DNA from: Novosphingobium indicum
Lineage (GTDB): Bacteria > Pseudomonadota > Alphaproteobacteria > Sphingomonadales > Sphingomonadaceae
Direction of reading: 5' to 3'
Length of the DNA: 64,000 nucleotides
Assembly: GCF_014645195.1 (NCBI RefSeq)
Contig: NZ_BMLK01000014.1
Span: 1-64,000, forward strand
The translations under genes were made by a program, and so were the position numbers. The notes under the pieces are model-generated. The model was not told the origin of the DNA and ran no database searches. It saw only the letters and a program-made list of their open reading frames with translations. The stretch's first letter is position 1; each line of letters begins with the position of its first letter. Below are positions 1 to 8,806 of the stretch, piece by piece.

Positions 1-62
1 TCGCCATATCGATGGTCCTTTCCATTCCATCTATATGACCTCGCGCACAAAATTACTGACAG

Positions 63-554
63 GCCCGGGCCAAGACCAACATGGCCCCTTTGCGGGGCTG
101 GGCGCCGGTCAGCCAGCGGCTCCACGCCAAAGTGCCCTACGGCCATTGGAAGACGATGACCTTCATCGCCGCGCTGCGCTGCGGCCGGATCGATGCCCCG
201 TTCGTGTTCGATCAACCGATCAGCGCCGTCACCTTCACCGCATGGGTCGAAGAGCAACTCTGCCCGACACTGGGACCGGGCGACATCGTCGTGATGGACA
301 ACCTCTCAAGCCACAAACGGCCCGCTGTCAGGGCTGCGATCCGGGCCAGGGGAGCGCACCTCCTGTTCCTTCCGCCCTACAGCCCCGATCTCAATCCGAT
401 CGAACAGGTCTTCGCCAAGCTCAAGCACTTGCTCCGCAAGGCCGCAGAGCGTTCCGTTCAAGCAACATGGCAGCGTATCGGTGCGCTGCTTAATGCCTTC
501 CCGCCAGATGAGTGCGCGAACTACCTCAGAAACTCCGGCTATGCGTCAATGTAA
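63..554 (+). pseudogene. IS630-family transposase, C-terminal fragment
   Basis: The reading frame from about base 63 gives the second half of an IS630/Tc1-type DDE transposase. It starts inside the conserved AKTNMAPLRGW stretch, continues through VVMDNLSSHK (second catalytic Asp) and ends with LFLPPYSPDLNPIEQVFAKLKHLLRK, which carries the third acidic residue. The N-terminal helix-turn-helix and first catalytic Asp are absent: the frame upstream has stops at 36-38 and 57-59 and shows no homology. The element is therefore a 5'-truncated, probably immobile relic. The family call is confident. The insertion boundaries cannot be set because the left part is cut or rearranged. Confidence 0.85.
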
Positions 555-663
555 TGTCATCTGACTCTAAGGTTTCCTGACGCCCCGCCACTCAAGGAGC
601 CACTGGAAGATTTGCCACCATCACGAGAGGTTTTGTTCGGGCCTGTACGGCTTGCAGTAGCGG

Positions 664-801
664 AGACGTCATGGCCCGCAGCGGCTCCCCTTCCGGCAGA
701 AGATTCATTAACCAAGGAAGAACCAGCTTGCCGTCATAGGCTTCGGATTGGAGCGGCATTGCAAGCGACAATGGAAAACGGTCCGGGGATGATGCCGCCG
801 G
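664..801 (-). pseudogene. hipA N-terminal fragment
   Basis: Read on the minus strand, the peptide FPLSLAMPLQSEAYDGKLVL followed by PWLMNLLPEGEPLRAM matches the N-terminal domain (couple_HipA) of HipA-type serine/threonine kinase toxins. Only about 40 residues are recognisable. The sequence stops resembling HipA after RAM, shortly before the IS630 relic. There is no kinase domain and no HipB antitoxin. This is the scrap of a toxin-antitoxin locus destroyed by rearrangement. It continues in frame with a shadow of the neighbouring DUF2891 gene, which is coincidental. Confidence 0.55.
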
Positions 802-812
802 TCGGACCGCGT

Positions 813-1805
813 TCAGGCCAAAAGCGCCAGTAGCGCGAAGCTCGCGAGCCAGTGGGTGCCCATGTAGTCGTCGGCGATGTGCGGCAGGCTGGCGGCGATG
901 TGGCGTTCCGCGGTTTCGCGGGCCGGAGCGGCGACGGGATGGGGCTCGTCCAGCTTCGAGGCAATTTCGCGCCAGCACCATGCGCGGCTGAGGTTGAGCC
1001 CGTCGAGGTGAGCGATCTTGCCGTCGCTGCGGTCGGATACCGTCGCGGGCGTGAAGAGGGTGGCGGGAACTCCCGATGCGGCTTCGGGCAGGAAGGCATC
1101 GAACCAGCGGGTGAAGTCCTCGCGGTCGAGGAGGCGGCTCATCAGCAGCGCTTCGCACAGGGCCGAGGAGAGGAATTCGTCGCCGCCGGGTTCCCAGGCC
1201 TGACAGCCCCGGTCTTGGGCGAACCAGCCTTGCGCGGTTTGCGCGATCCGGTCGGCCAGCGCCGCGTCGTATGTCTGCGCCCAGTCATGCGCGAGCGTGA
1301 TGGCGAAGGCGCTGTTGAAGTGGGTTCCGGTGCGGATGGGATAGGTCTGCTTTGGCAGGAAGGTGCGAAAGCGCTCGGCGAAGGCTTGGGCGAGAGGGGT
1401 GAGGGCAGGGCCCCATGGCGCATCGTGGCGCATCGCTTCGCCGTGCAGCGCGAGCAGCCAGGCCCAGCCATAGGGGCGCTCGAACCCGGCCGAGCTCGGG
1501 CGGTCGAGATAGGCGCATTCCTGCGCCACCAGTTCCGGCGTCAGCATGGCATGGGCGCAGGCACGAACGTCGGCGGCTTCGGGCATCTCGGGATAGAGCC
1601 GCGCCAGCGTCAGCACCTGCCACCAGCCATGAACGCAGCTGTGCCAGTCGAAGCTGCCGTGGAAGATCGGATGGAGCACGCGCGGGGGCAGGGCGTCCTC
1701 GTCGCCCGTCAGCACATGGTCGAGCTTGTGCGGGTATTCCAGCCCCAGATGGCTGAGCGTCAGCCGGGCGAAGCGTGCCGCAGTTTCGGCATCGAGACGG
1801 GTCAT
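813..1805 (-). CDS. DUF2891 family protein
   Basis: A 330-residue protein of the DUF2891 family. It is rich in Trp and His in motifs such as HPIFHGSFDWHSCVHGWW near residue 45 and WLLALHGEAM further on, which suggests an alpha/alpha-barrel-like soluble enzyme. The molecular function of the family is not known to me. No signal peptide is visible. The ATG overlaps the stop of the upstream DUF979 gene (TGATG), so the gene is translated as the last member of a DUF969-DUF979-DUF2891 operon. Given that context, a role in handling what the transporter pair imports (possibly a small amide or 5-oxoproline) is an inference. Confidence 0.85.
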   Translation of the reverse strand: MTRLDAETAARFARLTLSHLGLEYPHKLDHVLTGDEDALPPRVLHPIFHGSFDWHSCVHGWWQVLTLARLYPEMPEAADVRACAHAMLTPELVAQECAYLDRPSSAGFERPYGWAWLLALHGEAMRHDAPWGPALTPLAQAFAERFRTFLPKQTYPIRTGTHFNSAFAITLAHDWAQTYDAALADRIAQTAQGWFAQDRGCQAWEPGGDEFLSSALCEALLMSRLLDREDFTRWFDAFLPEAASGVPATLFTPATVSDRSDGKIAHLDGLNLSRAWCWREIASKLDEPHPVAAPARETAERHIAASLPHIADDYMGTHWLASFALLALLA

Positions 1806-2713
1806 CACATCACCAGATAGAGTAGCGCGATATTGAAGATCAGCAGCGGGATCGCGGTCGGCACCTGCGCGCGGATCACGCCGTAGCGGTCGCGCAGTTC
1901 CAGCAGCGCGGCAGGCACGAGGTTGAAGTTCGCGGCCATCGGCGTGACCAGCGTGCCGCAGAACCCGGCCAGCATGCCGATGGCGGCTACGCGCGCAGGG
2001 GCGCCGCCGTAGGTGTGGATCAGCAGTGGCAGGCCGATGGCGGTGATCATCACGGGGAAGGCGGCGAAGGCATTGCCCATGATCACGGTGAACAGCGCCA
2101 TGCCCAGGCAATAGACTACCACGGCGCCCAGTACGCTGCCAGAGGGGATGATCTGTCCGATCAGCGACCCGACGACATCGCCCATGCCCGCCAGCGCGAA
2201 CACCGCGCCGAGACTTGCCAGCATCTGCGGCAGGATCGCGGCCCAGCCGATGTGATCCATCAGCCGGGTGCCCTGTCGGAAGGGCTCGGCAGGCGCGGGC
2301 CGGAGCCATGCGTAGCAGATCGTCAGAGACAGGATCACGCCCAGCGTCAGCGAAACGAGCGTCACTTGCCGGGGATCGACGATGCCGGGAATTTCGGAGA
2401 ACACGAAAGTGCCGGCCAGCGCGGTAACGGGGATGACCAGTGCCGGGACGAAAAGCATTGGGCCGCGCGGTTCGATCGGCTCCTGCGTCCGGTCGCGAAA
2501 GCCCATCTTGCCGAGCGTCGTCACCGCGACGATCGCCAGCACCAGCACACCATTGCCGAGATCGCCGAGCCGGTCGCCCAGCAGGAAGCTGACCGCGATC
2601 AGCGCATAAAACAGCGCATTGCCGGGCCGGCGCGGCACTTGCGTCACGCTGAGCAGCGCGAACGAGGCGAACGTCACGCCCGCCACCAGATAGAGGAAAC
2701 CAAGCCCGATCAC
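1805..2713 (-). CDS. DUF979 family membrane protein, putative 5-oxoproline transporter subunit
   Basis: About 302 residues with eight or more hydrophobic segments, starting MIGLGFLYLVAGVTFASFAL. It belongs to the DUF979 family, which always travels with DUF969. The pair is described in recent annotation as a two-subunit 5-oxoproline transporter because it lies beside pyrrolidone-carboxylate peptidase in other bacteria. Translation begins at GTG within the stop of the DUF969 gene (GTGA overlap), and the gene ends by overlapping DUF2891, so the three are tightly coupled. Family membership is confident. The substrate is inferred from the family. Confidence 0.85.
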   Translation of the reverse strand: MIGLGFLYLVAGVTFASFALLSVTQVPRRPGNALFYALIAVSFLLGDRLGDLGNGVLVLAIVAVTTLGKMGFRDRTQEPIEPRGPMLFVPALVIPVTALAGTFVFSEIPGIVDPRQVTLVSLTLGVILSLTICYAWLRPAPAEPFRQGTRLMDHIGWAAILPQMLASLGAVFALAGMGDVVGSLIGQIIPSGSVLGAVVVYCLGMALFTVIMGNAFAAFPVMITAIGLPLLIHTYGGAPARVAAIGMLAGFCGTLVTPMAANFNLVPAALLELRDRYGVIRAQVPTAIPLLIFNIALLYLVM

Positions 2714-3375
2714 GGCTTGTTTGTCCAGCGTTTGAGCCGGCGGTCTGCCAGCAGCAACCGCGTGCCGTGGATGACCAGCGCGGCGATGGCAGTGGGGATT
2801 GCCCAGACCGACAGGTCGAGCGGGGCAAGGTCGATGCCGTCGGCTTCGAGAATGCCCTTCATCAGCAGGATCGAGCCGATGGCGATGAAGATATCCTCGC
2901 CGAAGAACAGGCCGACATTGTCGGTGGCGGCAGCCAGCGCCTTGGCTTCGTCGGGATCGCTCTCGCCGGAAGACTGCGCATCCGCTGCCGCTTCGGCCAT
3001 CGGCGCAATGAGCGGGCGCACCGTCTGCGCGGGGCCGGCAATCGAGGTGAGGCCGAGTGCCGCGGTCACCTGGCGGAAGACGAGATAGACCAGCAAGAGC
3101 CGTCCCATCGTCGCTCCGCGCACCCGGCCGATCAGGTCGCGGGCGCGGGTCTGCAGGCCATGGCCTTCGAGGATCCCGATCACCGGCAGCACGATGTAGA
3201 TGATCGTGATGTAGCGGTTGTCGTTAAAGGCCTTGCCGAAGGCCTCGATCACCGTGACGGGATCGAGCCCCGCCGCAATGCCGGTGACGAGAGCCGAGGC
3301 GATCACGACCAGCAGCGGGTTGAACCGCAGCATGAACCCCGCCGCGATCACGGCAATGCCGGCCAGCACGAGCAT
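2710..3375 (-). CDS. DUF969 family membrane protein, putative 5-oxoproline transporter subunit
   Basis: A 221-residue integral membrane protein beginning MLVLAGIAVIAAGFMLRFNPLLVV, the usual start of DUF969 proteins. Conserved features include the NDNRYITI and LPVIGILEGHGLQ stretches. It is the partner of the DUF979 protein encoded immediately downstream with a 4-base overlap. The gene starts 36 bases after the isoaspartyl peptidase gene ends (reading on the minus strand), so the peptidase and transporter may be co-transcribed. That would link import with amide or peptide degradation. Confidence 0.85.
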   Translation of the reverse strand: MLVLAGIAVIAAGFMLRFNPLLVVIASALVTGIAAGLDPVTVIEAFGKAFNDNRYITIIYIVLPVIGILEGHGLQTRARDLIGRVRGATMGRLLLVYLVFRQVTAALGLTSIAGPAQTVRPLIAPMAEAAADAQSSGESDPDEAKALAAATDNVGLFFGEDIFIAIGSILLMKGILEADGIDLAPLDLSVWAIPTAIAALVIHGTRLLLADRRLKRWTNKP

Positions 3376-3411
3376 CAGGCGGAGGGTCTCACCATGAGAA
3401 GTCCGATCGGG

Positions 3412-4419
3412 TCATTCATCGCCGTAGATGGCAATGCGCGGCTCGCTGCCCTTGCGGGCCATGCCGCGATACATGCCCGGCGTGTTGAACGACCAGGCCG
3501 GCGTGCCGTCGTGCGAGACCACGATCACCCCGCCGTCGCCGCCCAGCGCTTGTGTTTCGGCCTGCACAGTATCGGCGGCCTCCTGCGGGCCTTCGCCCAG
3601 GAAGCGGATGCGCGCGCAGATTTCATTCGCCACGCCTTCGCGGATGTAGAACTCGCCCGCCCCGGTGGCGGAGACGGCGCAGGCGCGGTTGTCGGCATAA
3701 GTGCCCGCGCCGATGATCGGGCTGTCGCCGACGCGGCCATAGAGCTTGCCGGTCATTCCGCCGGTCGATGTGCCCGCCGCAAGGTTGCCGTCCGTGTCGC
3801 GGGCGACCGCGCCGACAGTGCCGTATTTCACTTCGCGTTCGAAATCGCCCAGCGCCTTGTGATCGGCCTTGAACTTCTGCAGCTGTTCCCAGCGTTCCTC
3901 GGTGCGGAACCACGAGGGATCGACCTGCTCCAGCGCGTGTTCGCTGGAAAAGGCGTCGGCGCCGTCGCCGCTCAGCATGACGTGCGGACTCTTTTCCATC
4001 ACCGCGCGGGCGAGACTGATCGGGTGGCGGGTCATGGTCACGCCAGCAACGGCCCCGGCCTCGCGCGTGGCGCCGTCCATGATCGAGGAGTCGAGTTCGT
4101 TGGTGCCCGCCGACGTGAAGACCGCGCCGCGTCCGGCATTGAAGTTGGGATCGTCCTCCAGCAAGCGGATGGTCGCCTCGACCGCGTCGATCGCCTTGCC
4201 GCCGTTGTCGAGAACCGCGCTGCCGGCATCGATAGCCTTGCGCAGCGCTGCCCGAACGGCGGCTTCGCGCTCGGGCGTGATTCTGTCGCGTTCGATGACA
4301 CCGGCGCCGCCGTGGATGACGAGAGTCCAGTCGTCCTTGGCCGATGCCGCCGTGCTCACCGCCAGCCCCATGAGTGCCGCCGCGATTGCGGCCAGCCTTG
4401 CCAGATGTCGCTTATGCAA
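3412..4419 (-). CDS. Isoaspartyl peptidase/L-asparaginase (Ntn hydrolase), exported
   Basis: A plant-type asparaginase/isoaspartyl dipeptidase. The N-terminal WTLVIHGGAG motif, NFNAGRGAVFT and the autocatalytic site VKYGTVGAVA are all present. Thr201 (numbered from the chosen start) is the expected nucleophile exposed by self-cleavage. The GTYADNRACAVSATGAGE segment is also typical. I chose the TTG at 4419 because it yields a clean signal peptide (HKRHLARLAAIAAALMGLAV... ending ASA). A longer frame with an ATG start at 4515 puts 32 hydrophilic residues before it. The product should be periplasmic, releasing aspartate or ammonia from asparagine or from damaged beta-aspartyl peptides. Confidence 0.9.
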   Translation of the reverse strand: MHKRHLARLAAIAAALMGLAVSTAASAKDDWTLVIHGGAGVIERDRITPEREAAVRAALRKAIDAGSAVLDNGGKAIDAVEATIRLLEDDPNFNAGRGAVFTSAGTNELDSSIMDGATREAGAVAGVTMTRHPISLARAVMEKSPHVMLSGDGADAFSSEHALEQVDPSWFRTEERWEQLQKFKADHKALGDFEREVKYGTVGAVARDTDGNLAAGTSTGGMTGKLYGRVGDSPIIGAGTYADNRACAVSATGAGEFYIREGVANEICARIRFLGEGPQEAADTVQAETQALGGDGGVIVVSHDGTPAWSFNTPGMYRGMARKGSEPRIAIYGDE

Positions 4420-4540
4420 TGGTCGTCTCGCCCCATCAGATCCGCTCACAATGCGGCAAGGGTATTGGCCTATTCGAATTGGTCCGCAAGGCGTTCTTTC
4501 CTTGCGTCGGTGCATAACACCCGGAATGGGGTGCTACCGG

Positions 4541-5557
4541 TCAGGCCAGCCGCTCGACCGAGACCGGATGGAGCGCGGCCCCCGTTTCGGCGAAGGCGGA
4601 GATGTTGTGTAACGTCGTCTCGGCAATCGCGCTCATGGCTTCACGGGTGAAGAAACCCTGATGGCCGGTCACCAGCACGTTGGGAAAGGTCAGCAGTCGG
4701 GCGAAGACGTCGTCCTGGATCATCCGGTCCGAGAGGTTCTCGAAGAACAGGTCGGCTTCTTCCTCGTAGACGTCGAGGCCGAGGTTGCCGATGCGCCCGC
4801 TCTTGAGTCCGGCGATCAGTGCGGGGGTATCGACGACACCGCCGCGGCTGGTGTTGATGAGCATGGCGCGGGGTTTCATCTGGGCGATGGCATCACGGTC
4901 GATCAGGTGGTGCGTTTGCGGTGTCAGGGGGCAGTGGAGCGAGACGATGTCCGATGCGGCCAGCAGGTCCGGCATGGAAACGTAGCGGCCGCCTAAGGCT
5001 ACCAGCTCATCGTTGGGCATGGGGTCGGCAGCGATGACTTCGCAGCCGAAACCGCGCATGATGCGCCCGACGCAAAGGCCGATGGCACCGGTCCCGACGA
5101 TCCCCACCGTGCGGCCGCGCAGGTTGAAACCCAGCAGCCCTTCGAGCGCGAAGTTGCCTTCGCGCACGCGCACATAGGCCTTGTGGATGTTCCGAGCGAG
5201 CGCGAGGATCATCGCCACGGTATGCTCGGCCACGGCATCGGGCGAATAGGCGGGCACCCGCGCCACGGTGATGTCCAGATCGCGCGCGGCCTGCAGATCG
5301 ACATTGTTGAAGCCCGCGCAGCGCAGCGCCACCAGACGCACGCCGTGGCCGGCCAGCAGTTCCAGTACGTCGCGGCCAAGCTGGTCGTTCACGAAAGCGC
5401 AGACGGCCTCGCACTCCGCTGCAAGGCGTGCGGATTCGGTGCCGAGACGGATGTCGAAAAACAGAAGCTCATGCTTACCGTCCGCGGCAGCGTTCGCTTT
5501 TTCGAGGAAGTCCCGGTCGTAGGCGCGCGCGCTGAATACGGCCACTCGCAAAGGCAT
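4541..5557 (-). CDS. ldhA: D-2-hydroxyacid dehydrogenase, LdhA-type D-lactate dehydrogenase
   Basis: About 338 residues of the NAD-dependent D-2-hydroxyacid dehydrogenase family. Visible are the nucleotide-binding GIVGTGAIG, the NTSRGG motif with the catalytic Arg, the LDVYEEEADLFFENLSDR segment with the catalytic Glu, and the GHQGFF His. The last two blocks closely follow E. coli LdhA, so D-lactate/pyruvate interconversion is likely. An AAGGAG Shine-Dalgarno is only one base from the ATG at 5557 but six bases from an in-frame TTG at 5551. Starting there gives MRVAVFSARAYD, the usual family N-terminus, so the true start may be 5551. Confidence 0.88.
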   Translation of the reverse strand: MPLRVAVFSARAYDRDFLEKANAAADGKHELLFFDIRLGTESARLAAECEAVCAFVNDQLGRDVLELLAGHGVRLVALRCAGFNNVDLQAARDLDITVARVPAYSPDAVAEHTVAMILALARNIHKAYVRVREGNFALEGLLGFNLRGRTVGIVGTGAIGLCVGRIMRGFGCEVIAADPMPNDELVALGGRYVSMPDLLAASDIVSLHCPLTPQTHHLIDRDAIAQMKPRAMLINTSRGGVVDTPALIAGLKSGRIGNLGLDVYEEEADLFFENLSDRMIQDDVFARLLTFPNVLVTGHQGFFTREAMSAIAETTLHNISAFAETGAALHPVSVERLA

Positions 5558-5721
5558 TCTCCTTGGCAGCGTTTTTCGAAGATTAACAGACAAGTGATTG
5601 GCCTCCAACGCGGCCGCGCCGGAGAAAGCGCAATCGCCGGTTTTCTAAACCGCGATCACTGCTATGTTTTTCGCCACCACCGATCGCACGTTCACGAGAA
5701 AGAGGCAGAGGGGCGCAGGCC

Positions 5722-6408
5722 TTGCACATCAAGTCGCTGACCAGCCTCTACCGTCTGATCGTAATCGTCGTCGAAATGACGATGGCGGCCGAACTGATCG
5801 TGCTGATCGCCAATCAGCGATGGATGCAGGTCTTCATCGTCCTCGGGCTGATGCTGATCATCGCCTTGTCCATGCTGATCCCGCACGAGCAGGGCAGCGC
5901 GATCATTCCGGTCGAGATGCAGATCTTCGTGACGCTGTTCGTCTTTGCGACGCTGTTCCTCGGCGAGGTGCGCGACTTTTACGGGCGAATCTGGTGGTGG
6001 GATCTGGCCCTGCACGGATCATCCGGCCTGCTGCTCGGCCTCATGGGTTTTCTCGTACTTTACCTGCTGAACGAGGCCGAAGTGGTGAATCTCCACATGC
6101 GTCCTGCATTTCTGGCGATCTTCGCCTTCTTCTTCAGCTTCAGCATCGGCGGAATCTGGGAGATCTTCGAATTCACCATGGACGAGGTCTTCGGCATGCA
6201 GATGCAAAAGCCCATGCTCGGCGATCCTTCCGGTCTCACCGATACCATGTGGGACCTCATCATCGATGCCACGGGCGCCATTCTCGCAAGCGTTGGCGGA
6301 TGGCTCTACATCCGCAAGGCCCGCGACAAGGGCAAGGCTGACTGGGCCGCCCGGTTCGCAGCCCGCTATCCCCACGTCTTCGCCGACCAGCAGGACAGCG
6401 AGGGCTGA
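5722..6408 (+). CDS. Conserved membrane protein, YjdF/DUF2238-like
   Basis: A 228-residue protein with about six transmembrane segments and a charged, soluble C-terminal tail. Conserved-looking motifs WWWDLALHGSSGLLLG, GGIWEIFEF and DTMWDLIIDATGA place Asp, His and Glu at membrane boundaries, resembling the DUF2238/YjdF family. Translation probably starts at TTG 5722, giving MHIKSLTSLYRL. The next gene converges and ends three bases beyond the stop. No function is known to me. The repeated acidic and His residues could bind a metal, but that is speculation. Confidence 0.65.
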   Translation: MHIKSLTSLYRLIVIVVEMTMAAELIVLIANQRWMQVFIVLGLMLIIALSMLIPHEQGSAIIPVEMQIFVTLFVFATLFLGEVRDFYGRIWWWDLALHGSSGLLLGLMGFLVLYLLNEAEVVNLHMRPAFLAIFAFFFSFSIGGIWEIFEFTMDEVFGMQMQKPMLGDPSGLTDTMWDLIIDATGAILASVGGWLYIRKARDKGKADWAARFAARYPHVFADQQDSEG

Positions 6409-6411
6409 GCC

Positions 6412-8670
6412 TCAGGCGACGATCCGCACCGGCACGGCCTTCGATGCCGGGGTCTTGGAAAGCTGGTCATGGTACCACAGCGGCACCAGCGGATTGGTCT
6501 CGGGATAGTAGGCACCCACGCAGCCGCGGGGCAGGCTGAACGGGGTAACCACCAGCCCGCCAACCTCGCGATGCACGCCGTCGTCCGCGTCCGATACCAG
6601 CGAGACGACCTGCCCTTCAGACAGCCCCGCCGCGCGGATTTCCTCCGGGCTCATCAGAAGGACATCGCGCGTGCCCTCGATCCCGCGCAGCCGGTCCGAA
6701 TAGCCGTAGATCGTCGTGTTGAACTGATCGTTGGAACGCATGGTGATGAGGCGATAGCGCCCCTGCTTGTCGGCCAGCCCGACGGCATTGAGCTTGTCCG
6801 GCACGGTGAATTCGGCCCTGCCGCTTTCGGTCTTCCAGATCCGCTCGCGCGCCTTGTTACCCTTGTAGAAGCCGCCCGGCGTGAACATGCGCTCGTTGAA
6901 CTTCTCGAACTTGTCCGGGTAGGTTTCCTCGATCAGGTCGCGGACCCTGGAATAGTCGTCCACCCATTCGTCCCATTTGACCTTGGGGTTCGGCGGCACG
7001 GTCGCTTTGGCCATGCCGGCGATGATAGCCGATTCCGAAAGGAGGTGCTCGCTCGCCGGCTTGCGCTTGCCGACCGAGCCGTGGATGCAAGATAGCGAAT
7101 CTTCCATCGTCACCGTCTGCGGGCCGCGCGCCTGCATGTCTTCCTCGGATCGGCCGAGGCAGGGGAGGAGATAGGCCACTTCGCCGTTGATAAGGTGGCT
7201 GCGGTTGAGCTTGGTGGCGATCTGCACGGTCAGGCGCATCTTCTGCCAGGCCGCTTCCATCCTCTCGCGCTCGGGAATGGCGCGCACGAAGTTGCCGCCC
7301 AGTCCGACGAAGGCGCGCACCGACCCGCCGATGATGTCCTCGCAGACCTCGACCGTGGTCCGGCCCTTTTCGCGCGGCGGCGAAAAGTCGAAACGCTCCG
7401 CCAGAAAATCGAGTGGTACCAGTTCCGGCTTCTCTGAAATGCCCACCGTGCGCTGGCCCTGTACGTTAGAGTGGCCGCGTACCGGGGAAATGCCCGCGCC
7501 CTCGCGCCCGATGTTGCCGCGCAGCAGCAGCATGTTCACGATCATGCCGATGGTCTGGGAGCCGTGTACATGCTGGGTCACGCCCATGCCGTAGATGCCG
7601 ATCACCCTCTTGGCATTGCAATAGACGTCCGCGGCCGCCTCCAGATCGGCGCGCGACAGCCCGGACTCGTCTTCGATTTCGTCCCAAGAGGCCGCCTCCA
7701 CCGACGCCTTGAAGGCATCGAAACCGTTGGTGTGCTGTTCCAGGAAGGCGCTATCGAGCAGGTCCTCGCTTTCAGACCGAGCCAGCACATGCTTGCACAT
7801 GCCCATGACCGCAGCGATGTCTCCGCCCGGCCGCACCTGATGGTACTGGCACGAAATCTCGGTCCCTTTGCCGGTCAGCATTTCCGTCGGGCTCTGCGGA
7901 TTGACGAATTCGACCAGGCCCTTTTCGCGCACGGGATTGAAGGTAACGATCTTGCAGCCGCGCTTCACCGCTTCCTGCAGCGGATGGAGAAAGCGCGGGC
8001 TGTTGGTTCCGGTGTTCTGGCCGAAGAAGAAGATCGCATCGCACTTTTCGAAGTCGCTCAGCACGCAGGTGCCGACGGGCGATCCCGTCACTTTCTTCAG
8101 CCCCACGGACGTCGTCTCGTGGCACATGTTCGAGCTGTCGGGCAGATTGTTGTGCCCGTAGAGCCGTGCGTAGAGCGCATAGAGATACGAGGTTTCCAGG
8201 CTCGCGCGCCCGGAGGCATAGAAGACGGCGGACTTGGGATCGAGCCGTTGCAGTTCCTTGCCGATCTCGGCGAAGGCATCCGCCCAGCTCGTCTCCACGT
8301 AGCGGTCGGTGGCGGGATCGTAGCGCATCGGATGAGTCAGCCGACCGGTCTGCTCCAGATCGTGATCGTTCCACTCGCGCAGTTCGCTGACGGTATGGCC
8401 GGCAAAGAACTCCGGCGTGCAGCGCCGCGATGTCAGTTCCCAGAGCGTGGCCTTCGCGCCGTTCTCGCAGAACTCGAAGGTATGGGGATTGGCCGGCTTG
8501 GTCCAGGCGCAGGAGGTGCACATGAAGCCGCCCGGCTTGTTTTGCCGGCGCAGCGTGTCGAGCACGGCCGGACTGTCCCACTCCTTGCCGAAGATCCGCG
8601 TGATGCCCCGCAGCGATCCCCAGCCGCCGGATGGTCCGTCATAGTGTACGGTTTCGTCCTGGTCCGACAT
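6412..8670 (-). CDS. ydeP: FdhF/YdeP-family molybdopterin oxidoreductase
   Basis: A 752-residue protein close to E. coli YdeP (759 residues). The N-terminus has CTSCAWTKPANPHTFEFCENGAK, a reduced Cys cluster as in the FdhF/YdeP subfamily. Further on come molybdopterin-binding stretches such as FFGQNTGTNSPR and RGNIGREGAGISPVRGHSNVQG, and the C-terminal dinucleotide-binding domain with FNTTIYGYSDRLRGI. It should carry a bis-MGD cofactor. YdeP itself is linked to acid resistance in E. coli and its substrate is not established. I chose ATG 8670 (MSDQDETVHYDG) because AAGGA lies upstream; the longer in-frame extension to 8871 looks non-coding. Confidence 0.9.
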   Translation of the reverse strand: MSDQDETVHYDGPSGGWGSLRGITRIFGKEWDSPAVLDTLRRQNKPGGFMCTSCAWTKPANPHTFEFCENGAKATLWELTSRRCTPEFFAGHTVSELREWNDHDLEQTGRLTHPMRYDPATDRYVETSWADAFAEIGKELQRLDPKSAVFYASGRASLETSYLYALYARLYGHNNLPDSSNMCHETTSVGLKKVTGSPVGTCVLSDFEKCDAIFFFGQNTGTNSPRFLHPLQEAVKRGCKIVTFNPVREKGLVEFVNPQSPTEMLTGKGTEISCQYHQVRPGGDIAAVMGMCKHVLARSESEDLLDSAFLEQHTNGFDAFKASVEAASWDEIEDESGLSRADLEAAADVYCNAKRVIGIYGMGVTQHVHGSQTIGMIVNMLLLRGNIGREGAGISPVRGHSNVQGQRTVGISEKPELVPLDFLAERFDFSPPREKGRTTVEVCEDIIGGSVRAFVGLGGNFVRAIPERERMEAAWQKMRLTVQIATKLNRSHLINGEVAYLLPCLGRSEEDMQARGPQTVTMEDSLSCIHGSVGKRKPASEHLLSESAIIAGMAKATVPPNPKVKWDEWVDDYSRVRDLIEETYPDKFEKFNERMFTPGGFYKGNKARERIWKTESGRAEFTVPDKLNAVGLADKQGRYRLITMRSNDQFNTTIYGYSDRLRGIEGTRDVLLMSPEEIRAAGLSEGQVVSLVSDADDGVHREVGGLVVTPFSLPRGCVGAYYPETNPLVPLWYHDQLSKTPASKAVPVRIVA

Positions 8671-8806
8671 GGCGGGGCGTCCTTTCTGGCAGAGAAATGT
8701 TTTGTAACGGGAACGGGCTCGCGGCCATCTCGTTCCTGCGCCGGCGAATTCTTCCAGCCGGTAAACGCGCTTGGCCGGTGCAGGGAGCGGGCGTACGCTC
8801 TTCGCC

